The translations under genes and the position numbers were made by a program. Shown piece after piece: positions 36,690 through 48,700 of a stretch of DNA of 64,000 bases. The DNA lies in the NCBI RefSeq assembly GCF_000224145.3, contig NW_004190507.1:1-64000 (forward strand), given 5' to 3'. The stretch comes from Ciona intestinalis (Eukaryota; Chordata; Ascidiacea; Phlebobranchia; Cionidae). The number at the start of each line of letters is the position of its first letter. Position 1 is the stretch's first letter. Under the pieces are notes generated by a model, which worked only from the letters and a program-made list of their open reading frames with translations, did no database searches and was not told where the DNA came from.

Positions 36690-36775
36690 TGAAAGATCAG
36701 ATTAATTAAAACAACGAAGAGAAGGGAATTAGCAGCAAAACTACAATCGTTAAACACGCTCGGGTAGAATTAGTA
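36690..36775. repeat. Inverted copy of the roughly 120-bp dispersed repeat
   Basis: gatcagattaattaaaacaa and ggaattagcagcaaaac are the reverse complement of the copies at 11325 and 34265. Another copy of this orientation is near 9825-9900. Confidence 0.45.
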
Positions 36776-36990
36776 AAGTGAAAGTATCCAACAAAACCGT
36801 GACTTGGTAGACGTAAACGAAACCGGCGGTTCGTAAAGACACCAAGACTTGCCCAGCTATGAGGGGAGTAATCAATTTCATTATTAATCCGCTAATCACT
36901 TATAATCCTGGCAACACTGAAAAACTTCACCGTGCAACACTGCAATTGATTTTTAAACAAACCACTTTCACGTTATAACCGCATGCGTTG

Positions 36991-37194
36991 ATATAGTAGA
37001 TTGGGGTAAGATGGTCCATGTTTTTTTATCCATTTTTTCTTTCTATTCGGTAGTAAATAAAGACAGTAACCAAATAACATTTACAGATGTAACCGTATCT
37101 TCGCATCTATAAAAACGTTGTTATTTGTGCATAATACGATTAGAACCAATGGAACATTATGTTTTAACGGTATCCATCTTACCCCACAGTACTT
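36991..37194 (+). mobile_element. MITE copy, second subfamily
   Basis: Ends tagtagattggggtaagatg and tccatcttaccccacagta. Confidence 0.75.
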
Positions 37195-38325
37195 TACAAT
37201 ACGTCACCACACAATGACGTAACATTTAATACACTACGTCACCACACAATGACGTCACTGACTTGGAAACTAGCTACACTTTGTAATCTACCAAGCGCTA
37301 CAGTCGCTAAAACTAGAACTGAATTATTTATTTTTCAATTCCCCCCCCAACCGACACCGCATTGATTCGAATCAACTCAAAGTTGAGTCGCGCGGTGGTA
37401 ACTCAATCCGTATTGTGACGTCACAAACAGCTCGTCAACAAGTGCATTACGCTTCACGAACGCAGCAATTTCGTTCATAATGACATACGATTAAAGAAGT
37501 TTCTTATGCTGCTCTGTACTCCCCTCAACTCACAAACGAATGTTTAATTCTTTATCACTTCGACTTAATTGAAACTTTGCGCCGCGGTTTCATCGCCTCT
37601 GTGACGTTGAAAGGAGACACTACTGCGTAACAATAGCTGAAACAACCAACTTTCGAAACTCACTCAGGAAACTTTCGTCTCATTCAACTAAAGAAACTGA
37701 CTTTTCAAACCATGTCTGCTCGCGCTAAGAGCTGAAAAAACATAACTGTAAAACCGCTTTTTTTGCATTGGATTGCACAAACCGTATCAAATTTGTCGCT
37801 GTTTTTCATTAATTTATAAACAAGTTTCGACACGTTGTGGGTGGAATGTAGAGTTACTTTTTCTTCTACTGCTTACAGTAAAAGACTGAGAATGAATTAG
37901 CTTAAGAGTGGGGACGATAAACTATCACAATTTAACAATAATTTATTAAATTTCCAGAATATTTTCTGTACAATTCTTAAATGTGTTAATTTCCTAGCAT
38001 TGCGAAAAAAGATAAGCTTTAAATAAAAATCTTAGATGCGACAATTTTACTAAAACAACAATTTATGAACAAGTTTTGCACATTATGTAAAATTTTTTCC
38101 CAAAATGGGTTTAAAAGGGGGGCCCCATGCGGCAGCCTGACCCAGAAAATCCAACCAGGCAGTGACCCTTTAAATTTTAAAAGTTAAGAACTTGCTTTGA
38201 ACCTTAACTAAACACGGATCTGTTCTGTTTCAAGGGGGTGGGGAATGAAAATGGCACGCCTGTTTGAATAATGTTATTTCAAACAGATGAATGCGACCAC
38301 AAATGTTTAAAACAGGCCATTCTAT

Positions 38326-38526
38326 GTATAGTAGGGTGGGGNGAGATGGGACTCCGTGGCCTTTTGTTTTCTCTTTCCATTTGGTAGTAAACAAAGAACA
38401 TTCAAAGAATTATGAAACCGTTTCCTTACGATTTCCACAGACCGTTGTTGATTCTTTAAAACACGATCAGGCTATTTGGAAATTGTGTATTAAATGTGCC
38501 CCATCTCCCCCACCCTACTATATATA
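38326..38526 (+). mobile_element. MITE copy, first subfamily
   Basis: Ends tatagtagggtgggg and ccccatctcccccaccctac; one unresolved base (N) at 38342. Confidence 0.8.
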
Positions 38527-39379
38527 GGTCATTATAAACCTTGTACTTTAAATTTACGTAAGCTAACAGTTACTCTTACAAAAAATGAGAAAAAAATGAC
38601 TCTAAACTAAAGTAAAATAACTAATTTAAACTTTTCTTGCAAAATTTACAAAAAAACGGTTCGCTGTGACACACCTCCGAAATACGAGGCAACGCTTATA
38701 AACAAATACGGTGTGACTGCCTAACTACGCAACATCACTTATATACATATCGTACTCTTGTACCATTAACGGATTTAAAACTAAACCTCCACCTTACATA
38801 GCCATACTACCTTCTATGGACTTTCCAGGACAATAGTTTCAAATTACCTTTCATCACAATATCCAATGTTACGTCACAGTTCACGTGTGACGTTCACTAC
38901 GTAACAATACTTCCTAAATTTTGCATACGTAACGCCCATGTATTATCATGTATTTTTACCCCCACCCCCACAAACCGCGCCCCAGTATTACGTAGCCTTT
39001 GGCCCGGTTACGGTCAACCGATCGTCTGTATCTGTGACGTCATAATGAAATTTCGATCCCTTGATTGTTTGTTGATAATTAAATTCGAATTCGTTTAAAA
39101 TTGCGAATCGATTCACCAGGTATAGCCTTCCCCCCAGTCATAGCGGTCCCCCCACGCTACACAAACAATGTACCGTTCATGACGTAACACACGCTTTTGC
39201 ATTCGATCAATACGTCATAAGCGATATTATGCGTCAAATACAGACATTGTATACGGACAATCGCCGACACAATATAGTATACAGCTTAATTGTATGCAAA
39301 CCGGGTACTAAAGATAAATTAAGAGCAAACCTGTGGCGTTCTATCTGCAAAACTACATTTCACACAACTTTGTAAGCAC

Positions 39380-39470
39380 ACAACTTTTACAATAACAGTC
39401 AAAATACTTAGTGAACCACTATAGTAGGCGACCCACCCAAATCAAATACTGACCCAGGATTGGAAAGTAT
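39380..39470. repeat. Copy of the tatagtaggcgaccc repeat
   Basis: Direct-orientation copy of 36600-36670. Confidence 0.55.
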
Positions 39471-40333
39471 GTCCTAAACTACCAGCCCACAACCGTGCGT
39501 CTAACCACACCACAACAACCATATGTGTCGTATGTTTCATGCTCCGCTGCACACGTCACGTGCAGGAAACGATATATCAGCCATATTAACTTTGCTACTA
39601 TTAAGTATTCTCACGGTCCAACTAAGCGAGGCAAAGCCGATTACTGTAAAGCTATTAAACATCGCTGTTAATTGAAAACAGTATTTTTTCAACGGGGGAA
39701 AATCGTAATAGTAAGGTTCTAACTTTGAATGCTCGCTAAATCGCGAAGTGACTGCCTGTATAAACTCAATAAGCTACCGTTGTACAAGTCATTGCTAAAC
39801 CATCACCACATCGCGTAACTCCCTGGTGGAACAATATCTGCGCAACTCACATGGGATCGTTGTTACGTAACAAGGAGAAAGTGGAAACATTCCGCGGCCG
39901 CTTAGTGACGTCATAATTTGGGTTCGAGGCGGTTTCTTTTGATCCAGAGTTGAAGAGAAACCATTTTACCCGAGGACGCGATTTTGGCGTAAAAACAATT
40001 TTTGAATTCTCGAACTGTTTTGTTTATTACGTAACAATGTTTTCACACTCTTTCGCTAAAACTGACAATAAAAACAAAACCACCTTTTCTGAAACCCTCG
40101 TCTTACGTCATAGTGCAACAATGACGTAATAATACTATATAATGACGCACATAATACACCACATATTCAACCAACATACATAGATGAGGTATACGAGAAC
40201 CTCTTAACCAAGAACCACTTAATACCACTTGATGTACAACGCTCCAGTTGCCATATATATTGGATCGGAGGTTCAGCTTCTACTAATCCACACTTTAATA
40301 TACGCATATAGTGGTTTGGAACTGGTTTGGTTT

Positions 40334-40457
40334 AATATATGTGGGGGAAGATGGGACACCTGCTTATACTATTTTCCCGTCCTATTTGGTAATAAACATA
40401 AAAATTATTATAAAACCATATATCCTCACGACTCCCATGAACCGTTGTCAATTGCAG
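40334..40457 (+). mobile_element. 3'-truncated MITE copy
   Basis: Left end gtgggggaagatgggacacc and interior up to accgttgtcaattg; the right end is missing. Confidence 0.7.
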
Positions 40458-40629
40458 CTTAGACATTTGGTTTGGTTTGTCGCGTGTAATTGCTTTAACT
40501 TAAATTGTATGCTTACAAAACATTGTTTTACTTTTTGGATACCACCGTTTGGCTACAGTGTATCACTAACTGAACCTTGGTTGATCTTTTTTCATGCAAA
40601 CAAAATGGTGTAAAATACAACCTTCTGGG

Positions 40630-40715
40630 TCGCTATTTAAATTGGTTGGGTCGCCTACTATACGGTGGTTTACAGAGCATTTTCGGCGTTATTGTAAAAA
40701 ATTTAAAAACCTTTT
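40630..40715. repeat. Inverted copy of the tatagtaggcgaccc repeat
   Basis: Reads ggttgggtcgcctactata, the reverse complement of 36600-36670. Confidence 0.55.
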
Positions 40716-41342
40716 ATTTCATGCTTGCCCAGAGTTGGGTGAAATGTAGATTCATGACGTCATATACGAGCCACGTGACTCGCTATCGAGGCATCTGTTT
40801 GGTAGATCTGAAGATCAAAGGTTACCCTGACTCTTACCGCCGCAAGCGGTCGATATTATTCGTCATGACGTCACTATTCATCGTTAAATAGATTTGTTGA
40901 CGTCATACTAGTTTGATTTACCATGGTCATTATTGAGCACGTAGTGGCCATGCAGATCGCCATCGTAAAACTAATAACTCTTGGTTGATATAATATTTTT
41001 TTATAATTTTCTTGTTGTTGTTGTTAAATTTTTACATTACTTCCCAGCTCTTTGTTCTTGACAAAATCAAACCGTATAATATATTTTTACAATTTGAAAC
41101 AAATTAAGTAATCAAGTTACAAAATTTTTGTTTACGTCACAGAGCGCATTGTGACCTTAATGTTAACGTTCGCGCGGTTTCGAAATGTCGTCGATAATTT
41201 CCGCGATCTGTTTCTAGCTAGTGGAACAATGCTGCCCTTGTGACGTCATAGCTAGCAAACGCGAGACGTAATACAGCCCTTGACCTTAAGAAACAAAACA
41301 TTTTGATTCATTTTTAATGACGCAGTTGTTGTTTATCGTAGC

Positions 41343-41537
41343 TATAGTAGGTTGGGGTAAAATGGTCCATGTTTTCATTCTCTTTTATCGTCCCAACTTG
41401 TAGCAATTAAGAATATTTACTGAAATATATAACTGGATCCTCACGATGATAAAAAAAAATTTTACTTGTTGCTGGGACGCGATTAGAAAGTATCGGAAAT
41501 TATGTGCTAACGATATTCATCTTGCCCAATGGTATAT
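41343..41537 (+). mobile_element. MITE copy, second subfamily
   Basis: Left end tatagtaggttggggtaaaa; the right end attcatcttgcccaatgg is diverged. Confidence 0.7.
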
Positions 41538-41984
41538 AACATAACTTGTCACTACAATAAAGAAGATCATATTTAATTCACGTAGCAAAAAAGATAAAGA
41601 AAAAACACAATTATTAGTAAACGACCTTAGTAGTTTTACAGAAGCGTATTCGCTAATATTCAGCATTACAAACGTTCTATATTAATTACTGTTACTTTCG
41701 ACTCACAGAAAAAGATTAAAACTACAGTTCGATCATCCGCATTGATAAGTCATTAGTGCGTGATCTACAAATACAACTCTGGACATTTAAAATTTCGAAG
41801 AATATTTTTGACCGGATTTTCATGCCGTACGAATCAATATATCCTCCTAGTCCTGAGTTCTGATCTGTATATTCGCATTCGTTATAAACGTAAAAAAAAG
41901 GAAACGTAGATCTAATACAGACTCATTTTCCTCTAAAATGTAATTTGCATCAGTAGCGTATTTGATTTTCTTCTCGTGTTTTTA

Positions 41985-42093
41985 GTAATTAGCAACCTCA
42001 TTTACATTCGTCGGGCTACCGTTAATTATGTAAACATTCTTTGTCAATAAAACATTAAAGCGAGTGTCCCATCTTACCCCACCCTACTATATG
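41985..42093 (-). mobile_element. Partial MITE copy upstream of CDK11
   Basis: Degraded interior, then the intact end catcttaccccaccctacta. Confidence 0.55.
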
Positions 42094-42727
42094 TCTGTTA
42101 CAGCATCAGTAAGTAAGATATAAAGTATATTTGGCGCTTCCGTAAAACGACAGTTGAACGATTTGTTGCATAAAGTATTTAGAATGTAAAAAATGCTTTA
42201 TACAAGAGAGCTAGCTTTAATAAATGGGAATAAGCCATGTACAACTCCGTGATCGTGTGTTGTATTGTAAACTTACACCAGTTAACCTTGTGCTCCCTTA
42301 AAGGTATTCTTATACAGGCTATGTTACCTTATATACAGGTATAATAAAAAGTAACAAATACGATTCAATCGATCACTCGAATCTCGAAACATATATGTAT
42401 AATGTATGTATGATGTTTTATTTACAATAACAAACAACTTTTGCGTTTTTAACAAACAATCTTTACGTTTCCATTAATACAAGGTTGTGTTCTTTAAAAA
42501 CTATGTATGAGTCCTTAAATTTATTTAATTTTTCGTCCCCGATACTTATTTTTAGTAAATTCGCCAACTAGTGATTTCGGCAAAATCAAAACGTTGCGAG
42601 TTCGACTTTTCATTTTTTGATCAAAATTGTTTTTTGGTTGCTTAGACTTTTCGGGTTTTATCTTAAATTTCTGCAGCAAATTAGTGTATTGTGTAACGCT
42701 TAGGAAATTTTACCAATAATAATTTAA

Positions 42728-45700
42728 ATGGAGGAAGAAGGCGAAATATTGAATACTGAAGCTTCCCGCGGTGAAAAACGGTTTGTGGAACTTTTAATAC
42801 CCGTATTAGTAAAAGTTTGTAACTTAAAATATCTTAGCTCTGGTAATTAAATATATTTAACAATATCAGTGAAAGTTGAGGTGTAATAATTTTGTACGTT
42901 TTTAACCTAATATATTATGCACATGTTGTAACTGTAATGTTGGTGTTTTAACGACTGTTGTTTTGCTGTTGCTGCTGTATCTTCTGTTTTTTACCATTTT
43001 ATCTTTTGTGCTGTATTTGAAGACAAAGAAAATTGTAATATAAATTCTAAAATTTTAATGGCGGAATTTATTATTTTTGTAATTTTTTAAACCAGAAACT
43101 CTACTGCACTTGAAGAAGAAGATTTTGAAGAAACTTTATCGATAAAACCTCCCCCAGTTTCGAATAAAAAACATAAACGACACAAAAAACATAAAACAAA
43201 TAAAGACGACAAAAAAAGAAAACACGGCAAAACCAAATCTGAAGATGGGAATGAAAACGATAAAGGTAAATGTATAAAGAGAGCATGAGGTCTAAGCGAT
43301 GTCTTGTTGGTAATTTTAATATGACAAGGTGAAGTGTTGTGAGATGCGTAACCTAAAATAAAAAAAATTNNNNNNNNNNNNNNNNNNNNNNNNNNNNNNN
43401 NNNNNNNNNNNNNNNNNNNNNNNNNNNNNNNNNNNNNNNNNNNNNNNNNNNNNNNNNNNNNNNNNNNNNNNNNNNNNNNNNNNNNNNNNNNNNNNNNNNN
43501 NNNNNNNNNNNNNNNNNNNNNNNNNNNNNNNNNNNNNNNNNNNNNNNNNNNNNNNNNNNNNNNNNNNNNNTACGCATTTCGCAACACTTCATCTTGTCAT
43601 ATTAAAACTACTAATAAGACACCGCTTACAAGTAGCATCATAAATCTTCTATTTAATAGGAACACTAAATTTTGATTGTTATTTTATTACGAGAATCATC
43701 CAGGTTTTTATGTGAATATTATTCAGATCTAACCTCAAACACAAAAGATATTGAATCAAAACACCGCGGTAACGATTATTCTGATTCGTTAATACGTCGT
43801 TCTCCTGACCAATCAGATTCATGGAAACGAGACAGGTAAGTTAGTTTCATTTTTATTTTATTTGTTAGTATTCATTTAAACAGAAAAATTAAGCGAAAGT
43901 TTCATATATTTTGCATAGTCTATGATTATACATTTATTTATTATTTAAGATAGTTGACTCAAAATCTTTTCCTAAATTCACAGATCTTTTTTTCTTAGAT
44001 TTACTTTTGATAAAACGATTTTAAGGCTGTAGCACACGTAGACACTTTTTTAGTCTATTTTATTGAATTTGCATTTGGTTTATGTTAAGCTAAAAATATA
44101 TTAATAATGTTTCTTGAAATTATTTCAGGAGCCACAGGCAATCAGATACACGTGCGCACGATCGATCGAAATCGCATGAATATAAATCAAGGGAAGGGTA
44201 AGAAACTATTCGTTCTTGTGTGTAGGTATGTAAGGTACCTACTTATACATTTTCATAAGGTTACATGTTTCATGTATCCTCATGGTAAGAAACATGTATA
44301 TTACACCCATATATGTTTAGATTTCGAATTTGGGCACTTCTTTCCAAGGTAAAAGCTAGTTTGGGTGTAAAGCTGGGGTTATGAAACCTATGATGTCACC
44401 CCAGGAACCATTAACAGTGCTTTCATCTCTCATGACACGTCCCTAGTTATGCTATTGTGGTGGCCCGTCGTGTGTGTGTGCGCCGCAGCGTACACGAGTG
44501 CCTTTTTTCTACAGTTATCTGCTGTATAAATATTAAATATCCCCTCCTGTGTTGATTCGCAATAAAACATAATGCAACCGCTACGCTATAATACATTACA
44601 ATAACCTGATGATACCAAATTTACCTCCAAGTCCATTAAACCCATATCTCCTCCATCAGAGATCGTCCAAGGTCCGGTGGGTACCCAAGCCGTGGTTACC
44701 GAGCCGACCACGACCGTCCCCGTGACGACCGCTTCCCTCGCCCCAGAGATGACAGGGGAATCCCCTCCCGACCCCGACCGGGTGAAGACGCAAGGTCGAG
44801 AATTAATTCAAGACGAGAACTCGGTGCGTTCGTTTATTTTTGATCTAAATGTTGTTTCTATTCTATGCAGATTATAATATGCTTGCATAAACTGACAAAT
44901 GGCTACCTTAGAGGGAGTATGAGAGAAGTTTAATAATTTATGGAAAGATTTTATAATATTTGATTCCATTATAGCAAAACACAAAGCTCCGTTAATTGTT
45001 CGACAATATGATGACGCGAACAAGCAAAGAAAAGATAAAGTTGATGAAAAAAGTAAGTCCTTGTTTTGTTGGGCGGAACATTTATTGGCGGATAATGGAA
45101 CAAATTTGTCCTAGGTCCTAGGTCCTCAAGGACCTCACCCATATAACAGGGTACTATAGAATTTTCCTATTTAACATAGAAATCATCATTTTGTTTAATC
45201 AAGATAAAGAAAAACAGGTTTTATATTCAGCGTTGTTACGGTTGTTGGTGTATGTTTCTCAGGGCAAGACACTTGGCCCCATTGGTCACTAATAGGTTGT
45301 TAGTCATACAGAAAAACGATCACTCTCACCCATATGTGGGAACTTGTAAGGGGGCACGAGGTGTATGAAACAGAACTACCGTGTTATAACGACTGTTGTT
45401 GCCCCAACATTGTGGATAAATAAGTTACATGCGTGGTAACTCGTAAGCGGGATAAGGTGTATGAAACAACACTTGTTTTATTCCAAAGAGGTTCCACCAT
45501 GTTTGATATAAACAAACATCCAACCTCCCACAGACAAACACGAACGTTCGATTTCATCTTCAGTCGTCGTCACAGGGAACAGGAAGCTTGAAGCTGGGGA
45601 AGAAAAAAGGAACAGTTTAGGTTTGTAGTAGTTGTTGAACACGGGTTTCTAACTTTAAACCAGCAGTTCCCAGCCTATAGTAAGCGGTTTCAAGCCTATA

Positions 45701-48700
45701 GTACCAGTTGTCTTACATTAAGATCTTCCAGGTGGTACGCGAGCGACTGTTTAGGTTTAATAAATAAACAGATTAACAGGAATAAAATATCTTGGCTGTG
45801 TGATTAGGTTACTTAAGTATAACAGTTTTCATCATGCTTAAATCTAACTTTTCCATAAGGGGCCTCCAGCCCTCCACCCATGTAGTAGTTATACAGTTTG
45901 TATGCTTAGAAGTTATTACCCCACCATTGAAACATTAACTACATGTTACTAATCACAGATGAAACAAAACTGAAACAACAACGAAGGGAAATCAGGATCT
46001 CACCCCAAGGTAAGAAGTTGGAAATATTGAAGAAGAACAAAGATATTGTGGAAGAAATTGTCAGCAGTGAAAATTCATCAGGTAAATCAGTTTCCTCTGG
46101 TTTAGTAGTTTGTATACCATGTCTAGTTTGTGTTAGTTGCACGGTAGGAGTGGTTTCTGTTGGTCCAAGCAACTTACAAGTTTGGTAATATTTGTGGATG
46201 GCATCATATGTTTTATGTCTCCGGTTTTATGCCATAAAATGTATTTTTCTTTTGGTAAAGGGCTATACAAAACAGCCCCGAAGTAAGCAGTAAACACACA
46301 TTAATTAATATTTAATACAATCCAACTTACTCAGCAATGTGATCCCAGATTTTAGTAAAATTAAATCAAAACATTGGATGATTTATCACTAAAAGTTTAC
46401 CAAACGCCGCTATATTTGTTTTTATATAGCTTTTATCAAGCATATATATAGTGGTGGTTATTTGCATAGATATAAATGCTTAATGATGATAATTGTCACA
46501 GACTCCTCAGCATCCAGCGATAGTGAAAGCGAGAATGATAAACCTGAAGTTGAAGAGCAAGATGAAGAAGAAGAGACAAATATCCAGGTGAATAATGAAG
46601 GCAGTGGTTTCCGACCGATTTTATCTTTTTAGTCGATATTTCATTTTATATCCACTCTATAAATTTAGTTTTCTGAAAACTCATTTTCGTTATTGCTTCT
46701 ATTTAAGTCTTTAAGTAAGAGAAACCAAACTTTCATTAATAATTAGCTCTGCAGCTTCTTCTAATATAAAAACGCCAAATTCCCGCTTTAAAAAACTCCC
46801 TCTTTTCCAGAACTCACTAAGCAAAGGTAAGGTTGTGGTTGTGGCGTTGGGGCATGGGAACCAGTAAACGAATAGTAACATTTGTGGTATAACGATGCAG
46901 AAACATCGGTGCCCATATTATTAAACTGCAAGAGGATCTCTGTTATCCACAATATTATTTTGTTTATATGTCTGTTTTCATTTTTTTGCTATTTTATGGT
47001 TTGTTTTTACCCATTTTTATCATATGCGTTCCTTCGTTTATAATTCACCTTTTCAAATTTTTAATTTCTGTTTCGAATACATTTGTTATTTTTATGTTTT
47101 AGGATGAATCTGCAACTCAGAGTGACGAAGACACTGCCGCGTCATCGTCAAATTCATCGTCGGCTGAAGAAGTGGGCGAGTCAGCAAATTCTGAAGATGA
47201 TGAGTCAGCATCCGAGGAATCAGGAGATGAGTCGGCAGAAATGAGCGCAGAGGATGAAGGTTTAGAATCGTCTGTGGAGAGTTTAAATAAAACAATGATT
47301 TAAAAAAAAACTTTTAAAAAGTTTTAATAATTCTTAAAAATGGTTTAGAATGCCCTTGAAGTTTTTTTTAAGTTTATTAATTCTTATGCCTAGATAAACA
47401 TGCTTGAAAACCGTTTATATATTTTTGCTCTAACTGGGTTATAACATCCTGGGTGTCAGGTTAATGGGCCAAATTTTGTCTAAATCACAGGTGCCCAACA
47501 AGGACCTCATCCATATAGAATCAAATTATTTCTTGATCGTCACATTTTTAACCCTTTGTTTCAAAGATCCGTCATCAAGATTTGATTCCCCGGGCAAGGA
47601 TGATCATCTTGATGAGGATGAGGAGCATAATGATGAGGATGCGAACACACCGGAGCACGAGGTGGATGTGCATGAGGAGATACAAGGTACGTACACCGCA
47701 GTACAGTATATGATGCTGAGGCGAAGATTAATCATTGAAATAATAAAACCTGGGAGATTTTAAACCTCATTAACCTTTAAGACTTTAAATTCCTTTTATG
47801 AAACTACTCTTTTGGCAAAAATAAACCTAAAGTTTGTTTTGACACGATTTTTCATCTGTTGTACAATGACACTTTGTCAACGTGTAACCTTGTAGTATAC
47901 GTTGTTGCTGCCGGGTGTATTATAAGTGAAAAAGATCTTCTGGCAATTGTTTATGTTGTTATAAAAAAGCAGGCGGAACGTCGGTCCTTTTAAGATTACA
48001 AAACAAACAATTACCACAAAATCCTTTCACAATTATAATAATCTTGCTATAAAACGAAGAAACAATGGTGAGAACAACTTTATATCCATTTTGCCAGANN
48101 NNNNNNNNNNNNNNNNNNNNNNNNNNNNNNNNNNNNNNNNNNNNNNNNNNNNNNNNNNNNNNNNNNNNNNNNNNNNNNNNNNNNNNNNNNNNNNNNNNNN
48201 NNNNNNNNNNNNNNNNNNNNNNNTACGTGGATAAATAAGTTACATGCGTGGTAACTCGTAAGCGGGCACGGGGTGTATGAAACAGAACACCCGTGTTATA
48301 ACGACTGTTGCTGCCCCAACATATGTGGATAAATAAGTTACATGCGTGGTAACTCGTAAGCGGGATAAGGTGTTTGAAACAACACTTGTTTTATTCCAAA
48401 GTGGTTCCACCATGTTTGATATAAACAAACATCCAAACTCCCACAGACAAACACGAACGTTCGATTTCATCTTCAGTCGTCGTCACAGGGAACAGGAAGG
48501 TTGAAGCTGGGGAAGAAAAAAGGAACAGTTTAGGTTTGTAGTAGTTGTTGAACACGGGTTTTTAACTTTAAACCAGCAGTTTCCAGCCTATAGTTGTCTT
48601 ACATTAAGATCTTCCAGGTGGTACGCGAGCGACTGTTTAGGTTTAATAAATAAACAGATTAACAGGAATAAAATATCTTGGCTGTGTGATCAGGTTACTT

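Larger units (their letters stand above)
35405..41248. promoter_or_regulatory. Cluster of twelve TGACGTCA palindromes
   Basis: Exact 8-mers start at 35405, 35447, 36063, 36148, 37250, 37417, 39035, 39906, 40755, 40866, 40898 and 41241. The motif is the consensus CRE bound by CREB/ATF-type bZIP factors. The whole window has 19 exact copies, and less than one would be expected from base composition by a rough estimate. Whether they act on CDK11 or the receptor is unknown. Confidence 0.5.
31590..42727. other. 11 kb divergent intergenic region
   Basis: It lies between the start of the muscarinic receptor (leftward) and the start of CDK11 (rightward). No coding exon with matching phase or family resemblance was found on either strand. 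It holds many second-subfamily MITEs, the heptamer array at 33182 and twelve TGACGTCA palindromes between 35405 and 41248. Regulatory sequence for the two flanking genes is likely, but this is inference. Confidence 0.55.

Noticed and set aside
46811..46826. A 16-base microexon in CDK11 (aactcactaagcaaag, with gactcactaagcaaag in the second copy)
   Set aside because: It has good splice borders in both copies, but including it shifts the frame to an immediate stop in exon 10.
47260..47303. Read-through of CDK11 exon 10 to a TAA as an alternative end
   Set aside because: The donor at 47259 joins exon 11 in phase and gives similarity to human CDK11; the extension has none.
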